A DNA stretch of 64,000 nt, taken from positions 3,758,383 to 3,822,382 of the forward strand of contig OW804098.1 of assembly GCA_942159475.1 (NCBI GenBank), given 5' to 3'. How positions within the stretch are numbered: position 1 is the first letter of the stretch; each line of letters begins with the position of its first letter. The translations under genes and the position numbers were made by a program. This stretch comes from Sthenelais limicola (taxonomy: Eukaryota; Annelida; Polychaeta; Phyllodocida; Sigalionidae). Below are positions 9,710-19,672 of the stretch, piece after piece. The notes under the pieces are model-generated. The model was not told the origin of the DNA and did no database searches. It worked only from the letters and a program-made list of their open reading frames with translations.

Positions 9710-10062
9710 ATTTTTGAGTTGGACATACATGTATAATTGATTACAATAAGAAGAATAATAAAGTTAAAAATGTTCATATTTGTGTAGAATCATTGACTTG
9801 GGCCAAACAACCCCCCAGGACCCAAAAATCGAAAACCAAAAAGATTTGCACATTTCCTTACTTGGGCTAGAAACTAACAATGGTAACCATGACTACACCA
9901 GTGCACATTTTCGCACCTGAGGCAGCATCCACTTACTATGTACCACCCATCATCCTTGATAAAGGCCTCTTGTTGGCCGAAACGTTGGACCCCAATAAAC
10001 AAAACCACAACCCACCTACTAGTCCCTGTCCTCCTTGTTTAAGGGTAATACCACCTCCCTAG
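9710..10062 (+). repeat. Penelope pseudo-LTR, left copy
   Basis: Direct repeat of 14527-14888, from ATTTTTGAGTTGG to CTCCCTAG. Differences are a few substitutions and short A/T indels. Confidence 0.9.
9957..9990 (+). ncRNA. Hammerhead-ribozyme-like core (degenerate)
   Basis: TTGATAA, then a GGCC/GGCC stem, then GAAAC and GTT. Known Penelope pseudo-LTRs carry minimal type I hammerheads with CTGATGA...GAAA; here two core positions depart from the consensus (first C to T, G to A). Both pseudo-LTRs share the changes, so cleavage is doubtful. Confidence 0.5.
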
Positions 10063-10268
10063 ATTTTACATCCACAGCCCTAAGATCCTACTTGGGATCC
10101 GAGGTCGACAGGACATTAAGAACCCATTCGACACATTGTACCGAAACCCCCATTCTAAATATCCTTCAAAAAGGTATTCTAGGTACATGAATCTCCAAAG
10201 GATCTGAGTCGATTAAACGTCTAGAATTAGACGGAACCCCAAGCACACCCTAACCAGCACATCACCTT
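10063..10268 (+). other. Penelope-like element 5' leader
   Basis: C- and A-rich sequence between the left pseudo-LTR and the first ATG at 10269. No domain or repeat is seen. Confidence 0.5.
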
Positions 10269-10916
10269 ATGGACTCATCTAAACCCTCAAAAAGACAAAA
10301 AACAGATGCAAAGACCATGCAACCTACCGCAGCAGAAGAAAAGTCAACTGACAACAACACACCACCTGCTAGCTCCAGCAAGGAACCAGAAACAAGACCC
10401 CAGACAATAAGATTTCCAGACGCCGTAGTGCCCTACTTCAAAGTTTACAGAAAACTCACACTATCTATGAACAAATGCCTACACCACGCCACCTATCTAG
10501 GTAACTGTCTAGATAAAAAAACAACCCCAAAGGGACTACAAGCCAAGGTAGCCCCTCAAATACCCTCAAGTGACATCAACTTTACCATCTGGTGGGAAGA
10601 AGCCCACCTGGAGTTCTCCAAAAAACTGACCACCCTCCTCCGCGACCACTACAATACACAGGTTGACACTCTAACTGCTCAGAAGGAGACCACCTGGAAA
10701 CAACTAGAAACAAAATGCACCGAACCCGAACTAAACCACATCACCAGCTTAATCAGCTCGCTGGAAAAGACACAGATAGATACCCTTCGGGAAAGGAGGG
10801 AAAGAAAAACAGAAGGCTTAAAAAGTACAAACCCCCCCCCACGGAAAAGTACATCCACAACTACTCAAGCAAAGCACTTACCGATGGACACAAGTCAGTC
10901 CTCTGGAAGGGACTAA
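10269..10916 (+). pseudogene. Penelope protein N-terminal region (frameshifted)
   Basis: Encodes a basic Ser/Pro-rich N-terminus with a KRQK stretch, then a helical region rich in Leu, Lys and Glu that reads smoothly up to about 10830. From there the typical Penelope motif SSKALTDGHK...VLWKGLSF appears in the next frame, 10715-13006. The switch falls at a run of nine C (10832-10840), consistent with loss of one C or with a programmed -1 shift. I favour a decayed single ORF. The ATG at 10269 follows about 200 bases of leader. Confidence 0.65.
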
Positions 10917-13006
10917 GCTTTGTCCCTACTCCACACAAACCATCCGAAATAGACACAATACACGACACACTCTTATTCCTACGACGCATCAGACTTTCAC
11001 ACTTCTTCCAACACTCACAATACCAACCCCCCGCAGCCCTGTTCCCTAAAGAACCATCTGGATACATCCCACCAAAGGGACTGGAGGAAGAAATAGACAC
11101 CTTCTGCACATACATGTTAAACAACATGACCTCTACCCCAACATTCACCCCGAAAAACAACCTCACCACAGAAGAACTTGAAGCCCTACACAACATCCAC
11201 AAGGACAAAAGTATAATCATTAAACCCGCCGACAAAGGCGGGGCTATAGTGATTCAGAACACAACAGACTATGAAAAGGAGGCCTTACGCCAACTGAACA
11301 ACAAGGAACACTACGAAGAAACCCACTACGACACCACAACATCTAGATCCATCGCCATCAGACAGACTCTGAAGAACCTAGAAGAATATCACCTACTACC
11401 AGAGAAATCGCATCAAACACTCCTACCTAAGAAAATACGCACCTCGCCTTTCTACCTACTCCCTAAAATCCACAAACCAGGAATACCAGGCCGACCAATT
11501 GTATCAGGAATCAACAGCCCCACAGACATCATCTCATCCACCTTGGATAAATTACTACAACCCATCCTGAAAACCATACCCAGTTACATTAAGGACACAA
11601 AACACTTCATCAAAATCATAAATGACATAGGCCATCTTCACGAAGATGAGATTATGACCACTATAGACGTGTCAGCACTGTATACATCAATACCACATGA
11701 AGAGGGCATAGAGGCCGTAAGACAGGCCCTAAATACCCACCCTTCGCCATTCATCGACGCTGACACAGCCTGCACCCTTCTAGAAATAGTACTGAAAAAC
11801 AATACGTTTACCTTCGGTGATAAATTCTACCACCAAACACAGGGCACAGCTATGGGCACAAAAGTAGCACCTACCTACGCCAATATCTTTATGATGATCC
11901 TTGAACAACGCTTGTTGAACGACTCTGAACTCCATCCACAATGCTGGTACCGGTACATAGACTATATATTTGCGATCTACAGGTGCACAGAAGACGAACT
12001 TGATGAACACCTCCGCTCACTAAACAAAAAACACAACACGATTAAGTTCACTTATGACTACAGTAGAGACAAAGCCAATTTTCTAGATGTTGAAGTATTT
12101 GCACGACCAGATAGGTCACTTGGAACCAAGTTGTTCAGAAAACCAACCGACGCCAACATGTATCTACATTACAACTCATACCACCCCCGCTCACAGAAGG
12201 ACTCAATAGCATATTCACAAGCTATAAGAATGAGACTAATATGCTCAGAAGTAGAAGACTTCGACAGAGAATCCCGCACCCTACTGAAACAACTCACCCT
12301 CCGATGCCACCCCCATAAGAAAACCAAGCTCGCCATAGAAAAGGCGAGAAATGTGAACAGGGACACTTTATTAGGTAACAACAACAAAGACTCCAAGAAA
12401 ATCATCCCATTCATAATTGAACACAACCCCTACAACATAAGAGCTGAGAAATACTTACGCACAGCATGGAACCTCTTCTCCAACAAACTTGCGAACCGCA
12501 AATTCCTGGAAAATCGAGCCATCGTCGCCTATCGCCGAGGCCCCAACCTCCGAGACATACTCAGCAACTCCCAACATCCGAAGCCACCTAAAAGAAACAT
12601 CAGTAGACCGTGTATGCTTTTTGCATGCACCACCTGTGAACAAATCATATGCAACAACTATCTCAAGAAAGGAGATAAGAAATACAAAGTATTGGGAAAC
12701 AATACCTGCCAGACACAAAGTGTGGTTTACGCACTCACGTGCCCGGCCTGTCAGAAACTTTACATAGGCGAGACGGGCAGAAAACTGAATGTACGACTGA
12801 ATGAACACAGACAAGACGTCCGCAGCCGCAATAGAAAATCTCCTGCGGCAAAACACTTCATTGATCATGACGTAGAACCCCATGAAATACTCTGCACAAT
12901 CTTAGACAGTTCTATTAACAACAAAAATACCAGACTTCGCCACGAAGAAGCTTGGATCCACGCACTTGACACCATTACGCCGGAAGGAATCAACGGGAAA
13001 ATGTAA
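10832..13006 (+). pseudogene. Penelope RT with GIY-YIG endonuclease
   Basis: The frame is open from 10715, but authentic sequence starts near the C9 run. It covers the Penelope RT: KPADKGGAIVI, PKIHKPGIPGRPIVSG, motif A TTIDVSALYTSIP and QGTAMG of motif B. Motif C reads YRYIDYIF where the family has YxDD: the second catalytic Asp is Tyr (codon 11963-11965). A Cys-rich linker (CTTC, TCPAC) leads to a C-terminal GIY-YIG nuclease with VYALTC...LYIGETGRKLNVRLNEH and a late Glu in EEAWIH. The element would prime at nicks and reverse transcribe its RNA. The D-to-Y change should abolish polymerase activity, so this copy is dead although its length is complete. Confidence 0.9.
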
Positions 13007-13164
13007 ACCGGAAATGACATGCCAGGGACTCCCCGGAACTGACGCAATCGACTTGGCAACCAATAACAGCGTCTCTCCGCTCGCTGCACATTTGAATACT
13101 TGAACAAAACAACAACAAGCTCACGTGCATCGCCAAAAACCACTCACCACGCCCATCTATAAAC

Positions 13165-13554
13165 ATGGACGGGTTTAAACAGTGCAACTTCTGCCAGGAG
13201 TGGATCGCGGACTCGACCAAGAGTACACTCGCCCACTTACGCAAATTCCACTCAGAATCAACCGAAAAGAAAACCACTCAGGGTAAGTTTATCTGCCCTA
13301 TATGCGATCGGCCCTTCACCCGCCCATTCACCCTCAAGAGACACCAAACCGATTCTCACGGCTTCACCACCGCCACCCCTGAACCAACTCTCTCTACTAA
13401 GATACATAAAGTAAAACGTGTGCCCATTTCTGTCGTACCACCACCCCACCTAGTAAGATTCAGGATTGTTAATGCAGAACAACCATGCTTTTGCAGGAAG
13501 GATACATGCACCCACTGCTCAAGCAACAACAAGTGCCGCCCACATACCAACTAA
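13165..13554 (+). CDS. C2H2 zinc-finger ORF inside the Penelope element
   Basis: A 129-residue frame 158 bases after the RT stop. It shows a first finger CNFC...HLRKFH (residues 7-31) and a canonical second finger CPIC...HQTDSH (about 45-66), then a basic segment and a Cys-rich tail (CFCRKDTCTHC). It lies within the element, upstream of the right pseudo-LTR, so it travels with it. Nucleic-acid binding is the family expectation. It overlaps the next ORF in another frame; a frameshift around 13500-13550 may have split one longer protein. I know of no standard Penelope ORF of this kind. Confidence 0.7.
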   Translation: MDGFKQCNFCQEWIADSTKSTLAHLRKFHSESTEKKTTQGKFICPICDRPFTRPFTLKRHQTDSHGFTTATPEPTLSTKIHKVKRVPISVVPPPHLVRFRIVNAEQPCFCRKDTCTHCSSNNKCRPHTN

Positions 13555-14470
13555 ATCTACCCAGGACGACAATACGGTACGACTCAATAAGGTCATCAGA
13601 CGAATCAAATCTAACAACAATACGGTTCAACGTAAGAGAGTAATGCCTCTACCTGATGAGGACAGCACAAACACTAAGCGGGTACGTACATCTCACGTAC
13701 ATCCCCTCCATCTCATCACGAAAAAGGGCGCCGAACGAACCAAAGAACGACAAATCAGCAACCTACTCTCCATGCCAGTCATCATCCCAGATGATGACCA
13801 CCCAATGACAACACCAAACCATGATCCACCACAACAACACACAACCACAAATGATCATGACGACGATGCACAAGCAACAAAACCAGCAACCAAGAGCAGC
13901 AGCGGGACCAAAACAAACAATGAAACCGCCAACGACATTGTAGAACCTACACCCAGTACCAGCACGTACAATCCTGACAACAAAAGCTCCAATTCTAACA
14001 AGAACATTGCGACCAACTCACACTATGACCTGCTCAGTGACCTGCAGATCACTGACTCAGAAGATGAAGAACAAGACGTGATAATACTCAACAATGCGAT
14101 AACTACATCCACATCCACATCCTCAGCCAACACGTCAAAGGAAGACGGAGAAATCACCAGCCACTCGAGCTCTAGGAGCTCAAGCACCGTCTCGCCCGCC
14201 AAAACGAACAAGACCACAGACGAATACTCACCCAAGAACCCAAACCCAAGAAAGCAATACCCAAAGTACACCCCGACAAAGATTGAACACCCACAACCAA
14301 GACGACAGAGGAACGAGCTGAGATATGACTCGGAGACTAGAATAAACTTACCAGCAGCTGAAATTCTTAGTGACATTTATACAATAGTAAACAACGTAGA
14401 CCAGGACGTAGCCAGGTCTATGCTTTTCACCATGATCAACAAAGGTTACGTCAAAGGAAGACGCCAATGA
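13466..14470 (+). CDS. Disordered acidic ORF of the Penelope element
   Basis: A 334-residue frame, Asn/Thr/Ser/Asp-rich with DDDH, DHDDD and a DSEDEE patch, and a basic C-terminal segment ending in an amphipathic helix (AEILSDIYTIVNNV). Composition and low complexity match a disordered linker rather than an enzyme. It overlaps the zinc-finger ORF by 89 bases in the +1 frame and may be its C-terminal half. The true start is unclear: the ATG at 13466 may be a chance codon. No function is assigned. Confidence 0.55.
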   Translation: MLMQNNHAFAGRIHAPTAQATTSAAHIPTKSTQDDNTVRLNKVIRRIKSNNNTVQRKRVMPLPDEDSTNTKRVRTSHVHPLHLITKKGAERTKERQISNLLSMPVIIPDDDHPMTTPNHDPPQQHTTTNDHDDDAQATKPATKSSSGTKTNNETANDIVEPTPSTSTYNPDNKSSNSNKNIATNSHYDLLSDLQITDSEDEEQDVIILNNAITTSTSTSSANTSKEDGEITSHSSSRSSSTVSPAKTNKTTDEYSPKNPNPRKQYPKYTPTKIEHPQPRRQRNELRYDSETRINLPAAEILSDIYTIVNNVDQDVARSMLFTMINKGYVKGRRQ

Positions 14471-14526
14471 AACGTTTATTGACACTGATATTTAACTTTC
14501 AAATTCATACTTTGTATGCCTGAAAA

Positions 14527-14888
14527 ATTTTTGAGTTGGACAAACATGTATAATTGATTACAATAAGAAGAATAATAAAGTTAAAAATGTTCATATATAT
14601 GTGTAGAATCATTGACTTGGGCCAAACAACCCCCCAGGACCCAAAAATCGAAAACCAAAAAAATTAAAAATTTGCACATTTCCTTACTTGGGCTAGAAAC
14701 TAACAATGGTAACCATGACTACACCAGTGCACATTTTCGCACCTGAGGCAGCATCCACTTACTATGTACCACCCATCATCCTTGATAAAGGCCTCTTGTT
14801 GGCCGAAACGTTGGACCCCAATAAACAAAACCACAACCCACCTACTAGTCCCTGTCCTCCTTGTTTAAGGGTAATACCACCTCCCTAG
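14527..14888 (+). repeat. Penelope pseudo-LTR, right copy
   Basis: Direct repeat of 9710-10062; ends at the right target duplication. It carries the same hammerhead-like core at 14782-14808. Confidence 0.9.
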
Positions 14889-16729
14889 ATATTTATCAAA
14901 CCTTCAAAGCTCGCAATACAAAAAACCTGGACATTAAAATCCTCCAGGAAATACTGAGGGACCTTGATTGGACGGAGTATTACCAGCAGCGTGATGTTGA
15001 TAAAGCATGGGAGTTACTATACTCAAAGATTGTATTTTACTTAGATTGTATGTGTCCGGTGAAAGAATTCAAGCAGGTCAGAAAAACACCTGAGTGGTAT
15101 ACAAATAGTATTATAAATATGTCAAAACTTCGTGATAAAGCCTATAGAAAGGCCAAAGGCTCTGGGTCTGTAGATGATTGGACGAGGGCTAGGGCCCTGA
15201 GGTGTCAAGTAAATACTGAGGTCAAGAAGGCAAAAAATAACTATTTAAAAACTCAGATTAATATTAATAAATCCAACCCCCATAAATTTTGGGATATTAT
15301 CAAGCCTGTCATGTCTAACGACAAATGTCGGAAGAACAACAGTGATATGGTTATATCAACAAAACCAGGGGAATCACTTAAAGGTCAAGCCGCAGCAGAA
15401 GTGTTTAACAACTACTTCGTTAATGTTGGGCCCGAATTAGCAAAAAATATTGATGATACTCATATAAGAAATTCTAGCATTGGTATTGAAGTTAAGGATG
15501 AAAAACTCCCTGACAATATAAATTTTGCTTTCAAGACCATTACAGACATCTCAGTTGAACTAGCACTCAGAAAAATTGGTAATTATAAAGCATCAGGGAT
15601 CAAATTTTTACCAACAAAAATATTGAAACCTTGTGTTAAAGCACTTAGCAAGCAGTTCGCGTATCTCTTTAATTTGTCTTTGCAAACGGGAGTTGTGCCT
15701 AAGGAATTTAAAAAAGCCACGGTTACACCATTATTTAAAGAGGGGGAGAGAAATTTTACTGGGAATTACAGGCCAATATCTTGCATCACACTGCCCGCAA
15801 AGATACTAGAGAGTTGTGTACAAGGACAGCTTGCTAGCCATCTAGAGAATAATAATTTACTTTGTAACAAGCAATTTGGTTTCAGGAAGGGGAGGTCGAT
15901 CAACGACGCTTTAGACAATATTCTCCAATTCACATATCAAAATTGTAACAATAAACTACTGACTGATTTAGTATTTTTGGACTTTAAAAAAGCATTCGAC
16001 ACTGTTAACCATAAATTACTTTTAGACAAATTACGAAATTTCGGGGTTACAAATTCTACTCACTCGTGGTTTGAAAACTATTTAAAAGATAGGACGCAAA
16101 ATGTAGTGGTTGATGGGTCTCTTTCTAACTCTAAGAAGGTCACATGTGGCGTTCCGCAGGGGACCTCCTTAGGGCCGTTGCTCTTTATATTATACATAAA
16201 CGATTTGCATAGGGTAGTACGAAAATGTCATGTTCAACACTTTGCCGACGACACGGTAGTGTATTTTTGTCGTGATAGGAAAACCCAGAAAATCTCTGAA
16301 TTACAGATGGACTTAGATGAAATATACAGATGGTGTGCACTAAATAAAATATCTTTGAATGTTAAAAAATGTAAAACCTTAACAATTGGATTGAAAACTA
16401 GTAAAGACCAGAGACCTGAATATTTTATTGATACACTTAAGCTTGACTCTGTGGAGAGCTATAAGTACCTAGGAATGGATATAGACCATCAACTGAACTT
16501 TAAAGTGTTTCTAGAAAAGAAAATTAATATGGTTAGAGCCAAAGTAAAGGCTTTATCTAAACTTTATAAAATATGCGATACTGCAACACTTCTTCTTATA
16601 TATAAGGTTACTATTCTACCTCATATAGATTATGGGGACGTTTTTTACATTGGGGCACCACAAAGGTACCTTGACCGCCTACAGTCTCTTCAAAACTCTG
16701 CAATTAAAATTGCACTAAATTTACTCTAG
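14889..16729 (+). pseudogene. LINE ORF2, reverse transcriptase part
   Basis: Continues the ORF2 frame cut at 9614. A helical linker (EILRDLDW, FWDIIKP) leads to the RT domain: YRPISC, GFRKGRS, motif A FLDFKKAFDTV, CGVPQGTSLGPLLF, and motif C FADDTVVYF with both Asp present. This would catalyse target-primed reverse transcription. RT motifs fit the L2/CR1 branch. A stop after ALNLL at 16727-16729 arises from a one-base indel around 16715-16750, since the family C-terminus resumes in the next frame. Apart from this and the Penelope insertion, ORF2 is intact. Confidence 0.9.
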
Positions 16730-17087
16730 TACAAATGCCATACATAAAACTGTGAATATTTCCTCCCTCGAAACGAGGAGACACAGTCACGTTCTTGAAA
16801 TTGCTTTTAGAAGAACATTGATGGTGAATAATGTAGACGATAGAAAAGTTAATTTGAGGAGCTTGTCAGACGGAAAAAAACTTAAAGTGCCCCACCCAAG
16901 AAATGACGTTTTCAAAAAATCATATATATTCAGACTAACCACCTTATGGAATGAACTAAATCTTAAAGCTAGAAATATCAAAACTAGAAAACAGTTTAGA
17001 GTTTATTTGAAAAATGTTTACCCTTCTGAAGTTGATCAGTACATCAAAACAGAGCAAGTTATTGTAGCATCAAATGAAGTTGGGTAG
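16730..17087 (+). pseudogene. LINE ORF2 C-terminal tail (shifted frame)
   Basis: Reads SSLETRRHSHVLEIAFRRTL and later WNELNLKARNIKTRKQF, the conserved C-terminal pattern of Jockey-superfamily ORF2 (R-R-x-H..., then W-N-x-L...F). It is one frame off from the RT block, showing a single frameshift near 16720-16750. Confidence 0.8.
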
Positions 17088-17784
17088 GGACAGGTTGGGG
17101 GGAAGTAAGTAGGCAAGTAGGATCTACGATACCAAAGGTCGACTTAATTCGATAGGGGGGATTAAAACATGCACCAATTGAATTCTGATGTACTGTTAAA
17201 AATGTATGTATTGTATTGAATTATATTAGCGTGAATTATGTATGAATGTCAAAAAATTATGTTCCCAGTACAGGGTGACACAAATCTACCTTCCAGTCCA
17301 GGTCGGTAATCCATCGAATCACATTGTTCAAACTATAAGTAATATGGATAAGGCCACTTCCAGTTCAGGGAGGGCCAATGAGAAGCACAAATGTAATGTC
17401 ATAGTGTTGTAATAATATGAATCTTGAAGAACTCAATCGTAGCCTATTATTGTTATTAATAATTGTTAGGTCATTGAAGACAAAACGGTAAAAAATAGAA
17501 TCTAGAAATCTCCACGTTGGCTATGTGAACCAAAACTAATTTTAATACTAAAATCATTACCAGTAACTTCTCACCATGTCATCTTTTAGATTTTTTAAAT
17601 TTTGATGACGAAACCCTGTATTGTATCAAATATTGTATTAACTACTGTATTTTCTTATAAGTTTTACCAATTATTTTCTAGGGTGCCCTGGAATAACTAC
17701 ATTGTATAACTACATTGTAGAAGGAATCATCCCATTTATGTATGATTATTTGATTACTGAATAAAAATTCTTATATATATATAT
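17088..17784 (+). other. LINE 3' UTR and tail
   Basis: Non-coding. Ends AATAAAAATTC followed by a TATATA repeat immediately before the second TGCTAG, like the microsatellite tails of CR1/L2 elements. Confidence 0.65.
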
Positions 17785-17790
17785 TGCTAG

Positions 17791-19256
17791 ACAAAGACTT
17801 ATCTATTGGGTAAATGCTCAAGACTAGGGATATATTTTGAGTTAAAATCGCATGCTTATGAGCAATGTACTCAGCTGAGTCGCTCTGTGGTGTGCTTTAC
17901 TCCCCCAGCGAGAATTTTAGCAAATCGCAACACCTGCTATTCGGCAATTTTCAGAGATTTGGCCTCAGAAATAGGAAGATTATGTACCTTCAATACCTTG
18001 TTAACCCCAAAAACACCATTTTTTCACCTGGCGATTAATAAAATCCAACATTTGGTAGTGGGCAGAGAAACAAGATAAACTCTCTCTTGCCTTCAGCAAC
18101 CCAGAACGAAAGTTGCGATGAGTTTATTGGCTATTGTCAAAATTCCTTGTGATTGTTCCTTAATCTCTGAATCGGTGGTAATATCTGCTCCAAGAGATGG
18201 GTGTATTCCTTGGAACGACACAAATATTTTTGTAGAATCAGGGTTTAACTTGGCTATCGCTGTAATATTTAAAATTCCATTCAAGAATTTAACTGGTGAA
18301 ACGAAACATGGTTCCAGAATACACATTAACCTTCCCTCTCCTCAAGACATGCATGCAGCCTTGTCACATTTACCAGCTTCCTTGATAACATCAGGAATTA
18401 AAGTAGAAAGGCTAGCGAATGAGTTACTGGTGGCGGACAAGATTGCTAATGACAGATGGGAGACTTTGAAGAAATCTATAAATACAATGTCTACTCATCC
18501 AGCCTCCATAAACTTGGCCTTAATCATTAGCATATTGGTGACAATTTTCTCTGTTTATTTGTTCTATAGGATCCACAAATTGGCTATCATATGCACATTT
18601 GTGAGGCCCATTCAGGCGTTTAAACTGAATCTCTCAGCACCAGTTTTTGAGGATATAAATCTGGGCTTCGACATACCCACCCCACAGCCAATCACAGAAG
18701 ATTTGAAACCTTACTTTCCACCAAACCCTATCCATACTATATTGAAAATTTGTGCAATAATCATTGCCTTCAAAATTGTATTATTCCTCTGGAAGCATCG
18801 TCGATGCATATGTAATTACTTCCCTCGATGCCTAGTCTGTAGACGATGCACTAGAAACCAGAAAGACGAATCTGCCTCTTGGATTATGCTCAGATTGCAC
18901 TCTGATGACCATTTGGTCACGATCAAATTAATGCAAATTCCCATTGAAGTAAGTGCAATTGTAGGATCTTCACCTGCCCCGCCTCTAAGATTGGGCAAAC
19001 TACATGTCGGATGGTGTTGTTGTTGCTCACTTGATATTGATCTGCGATGGAGAGCAGCTCTATCATTAAAAGTGCACAGAACAACAAAGCAGATCTTGCT
19101 CCCTAGCAAGGTCAAAGTCGATCGACGATACCATCACGACCTGGCAGAGATAATGGACCCAGCGTCAGATGCAATGTATGTTCTGGTGGTATCCTCCAGC
19201 ACTGGCTCCTACCAGATACCATGTATGGATGATCCAAATGGGTCTAGTGTTACTAT
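17791..19256 (+). pseudogene. env: Env-like glycoprotein, second block (left element)
   Basis: Aligns with the C-terminal half of the env of the right element: a Cys-containing segment (AYEQC), MSLLAIV, NLTGET and INLPS, a membrane segment near LALIISILVTIFSVYLF (about 18518-18570), then a long cytoplasmic part with a second hydrophobic stretch (about 18740-18800) and a Cys-rich patch. It sits in one frame, broken by a TAA at 18076-18078. A splice donor (ATGTAAGT, exon end 19256) ends it. Together with the TGA at 5146 and the LINE, this env has at least three lesions. The long cytoplasmic part suggests a large C-terminal domain shared by this family. Confidence 0.8.
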
Positions 19257-19580
19257 GTAAGTTTGTATAATCACTTTGTTTTGGAATCCATTGCTGTTCC
19301 AATTTGTTTTAGTTTGTCTAAAAGATTTTTTCATGTTTGTATTATACCATTTTGTTGTTTTTTCTTGCTAAGATCGACTTGAAAGGAATTTCTCGCCTCG
19401 ATATTTCATTTTTCTCAAGAATAAATATCTGGTTTTACTCGTTCGAAAGTATTTTTTTTTTTAAGCGCTTTTTCAATTGACTTTGGCACCCTGGCATTGA
19501 TATTGATATATAAAATGTGTTTATGATACCTAATATTCTATGCAACCTGTCATTGGACCATAATTGATGCTTTCTTACAG

Positions 19581-19672
19581 GAGTACAGCTGCCTATTTGT
19601 CAGCAAGAGAAAATGGTACTGAAGAAGAACTATTGGTGGTGCCCCATAGATCAAACGTGGAACGGATCTAAG
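19581..19672 (+). pseudogene. Short terminal env exon (left element)
   Basis: Begins after TTTCTTACAG (acceptor at 19580) and, in phase with the donor at 19256, gives about 29 residues rich in Glu before TAA at 19670. The 324-base intron has consensus borders. Confidence 0.5.

Larger units (their letters stand above)
9615..14888 (+). mobile_element. Penelope-like element with pseudo-LTRs
   Basis: A 5274-bp insertion flanked by ATATTTATC at 9606-9614 and 14889-14897, a clean 9-bp target duplication. It has about 355-bp direct terminal repeats (9710-10062 and 14527-14888), an RT/GIY-YIG protein and further ORFs. Its first 95 bases (9615-9709) are not part of the terminal repeat but copy LINE sequence 8421-8515. 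GIY-YIG endonuclease plus RT and tandem pseudo-LTRs define Penelope-like elements. Confidence 0.93.
5159..17784 (+). mobile_element. L2/CR1-group LINE with NADAR and SGNH ORFs
   Basis: The element lies between two copies of TGCTAG (5153-5158 and 17785-17790), a candidate short target duplication, inside the env gene of the left provirus. Order: 5' leader, ORF1 (5337-7244), SGNH ORF (7294-8019), structured spacer, ORF2 endonuclease (8885-9614), Penelope-like insertion, ORF2 RT (14889-17087), 3' UTR and a terminal TATATA repeat. Without the Penelope-like insert it is about 7.3 kb. The short or absent target duplication, microsatellite tail and RT motifs fit the L2/CR1/Crack/Daphne group of the Jockey superfamily. 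The exact clade needs an RT tree. Confidence 0.8.

Noticed and set aside
9880..10062. 60-residue ORF repeated at 14706-14888
   Set aside because: Identical because it lies in the two pseudo-LTRs; it overlaps the ribozyme-like core and is not a gene.
12455..12883. Antisense frame across the Penelope GIY-YIG region
   Set aside because: Shadow of the real frame on the plus strand; no domain.
14023..14376. Minus-strand frame within the Penelope acidic ORF
   Set aside because: Antisense of a Ser/Thr/Asp-rich low-complexity region.
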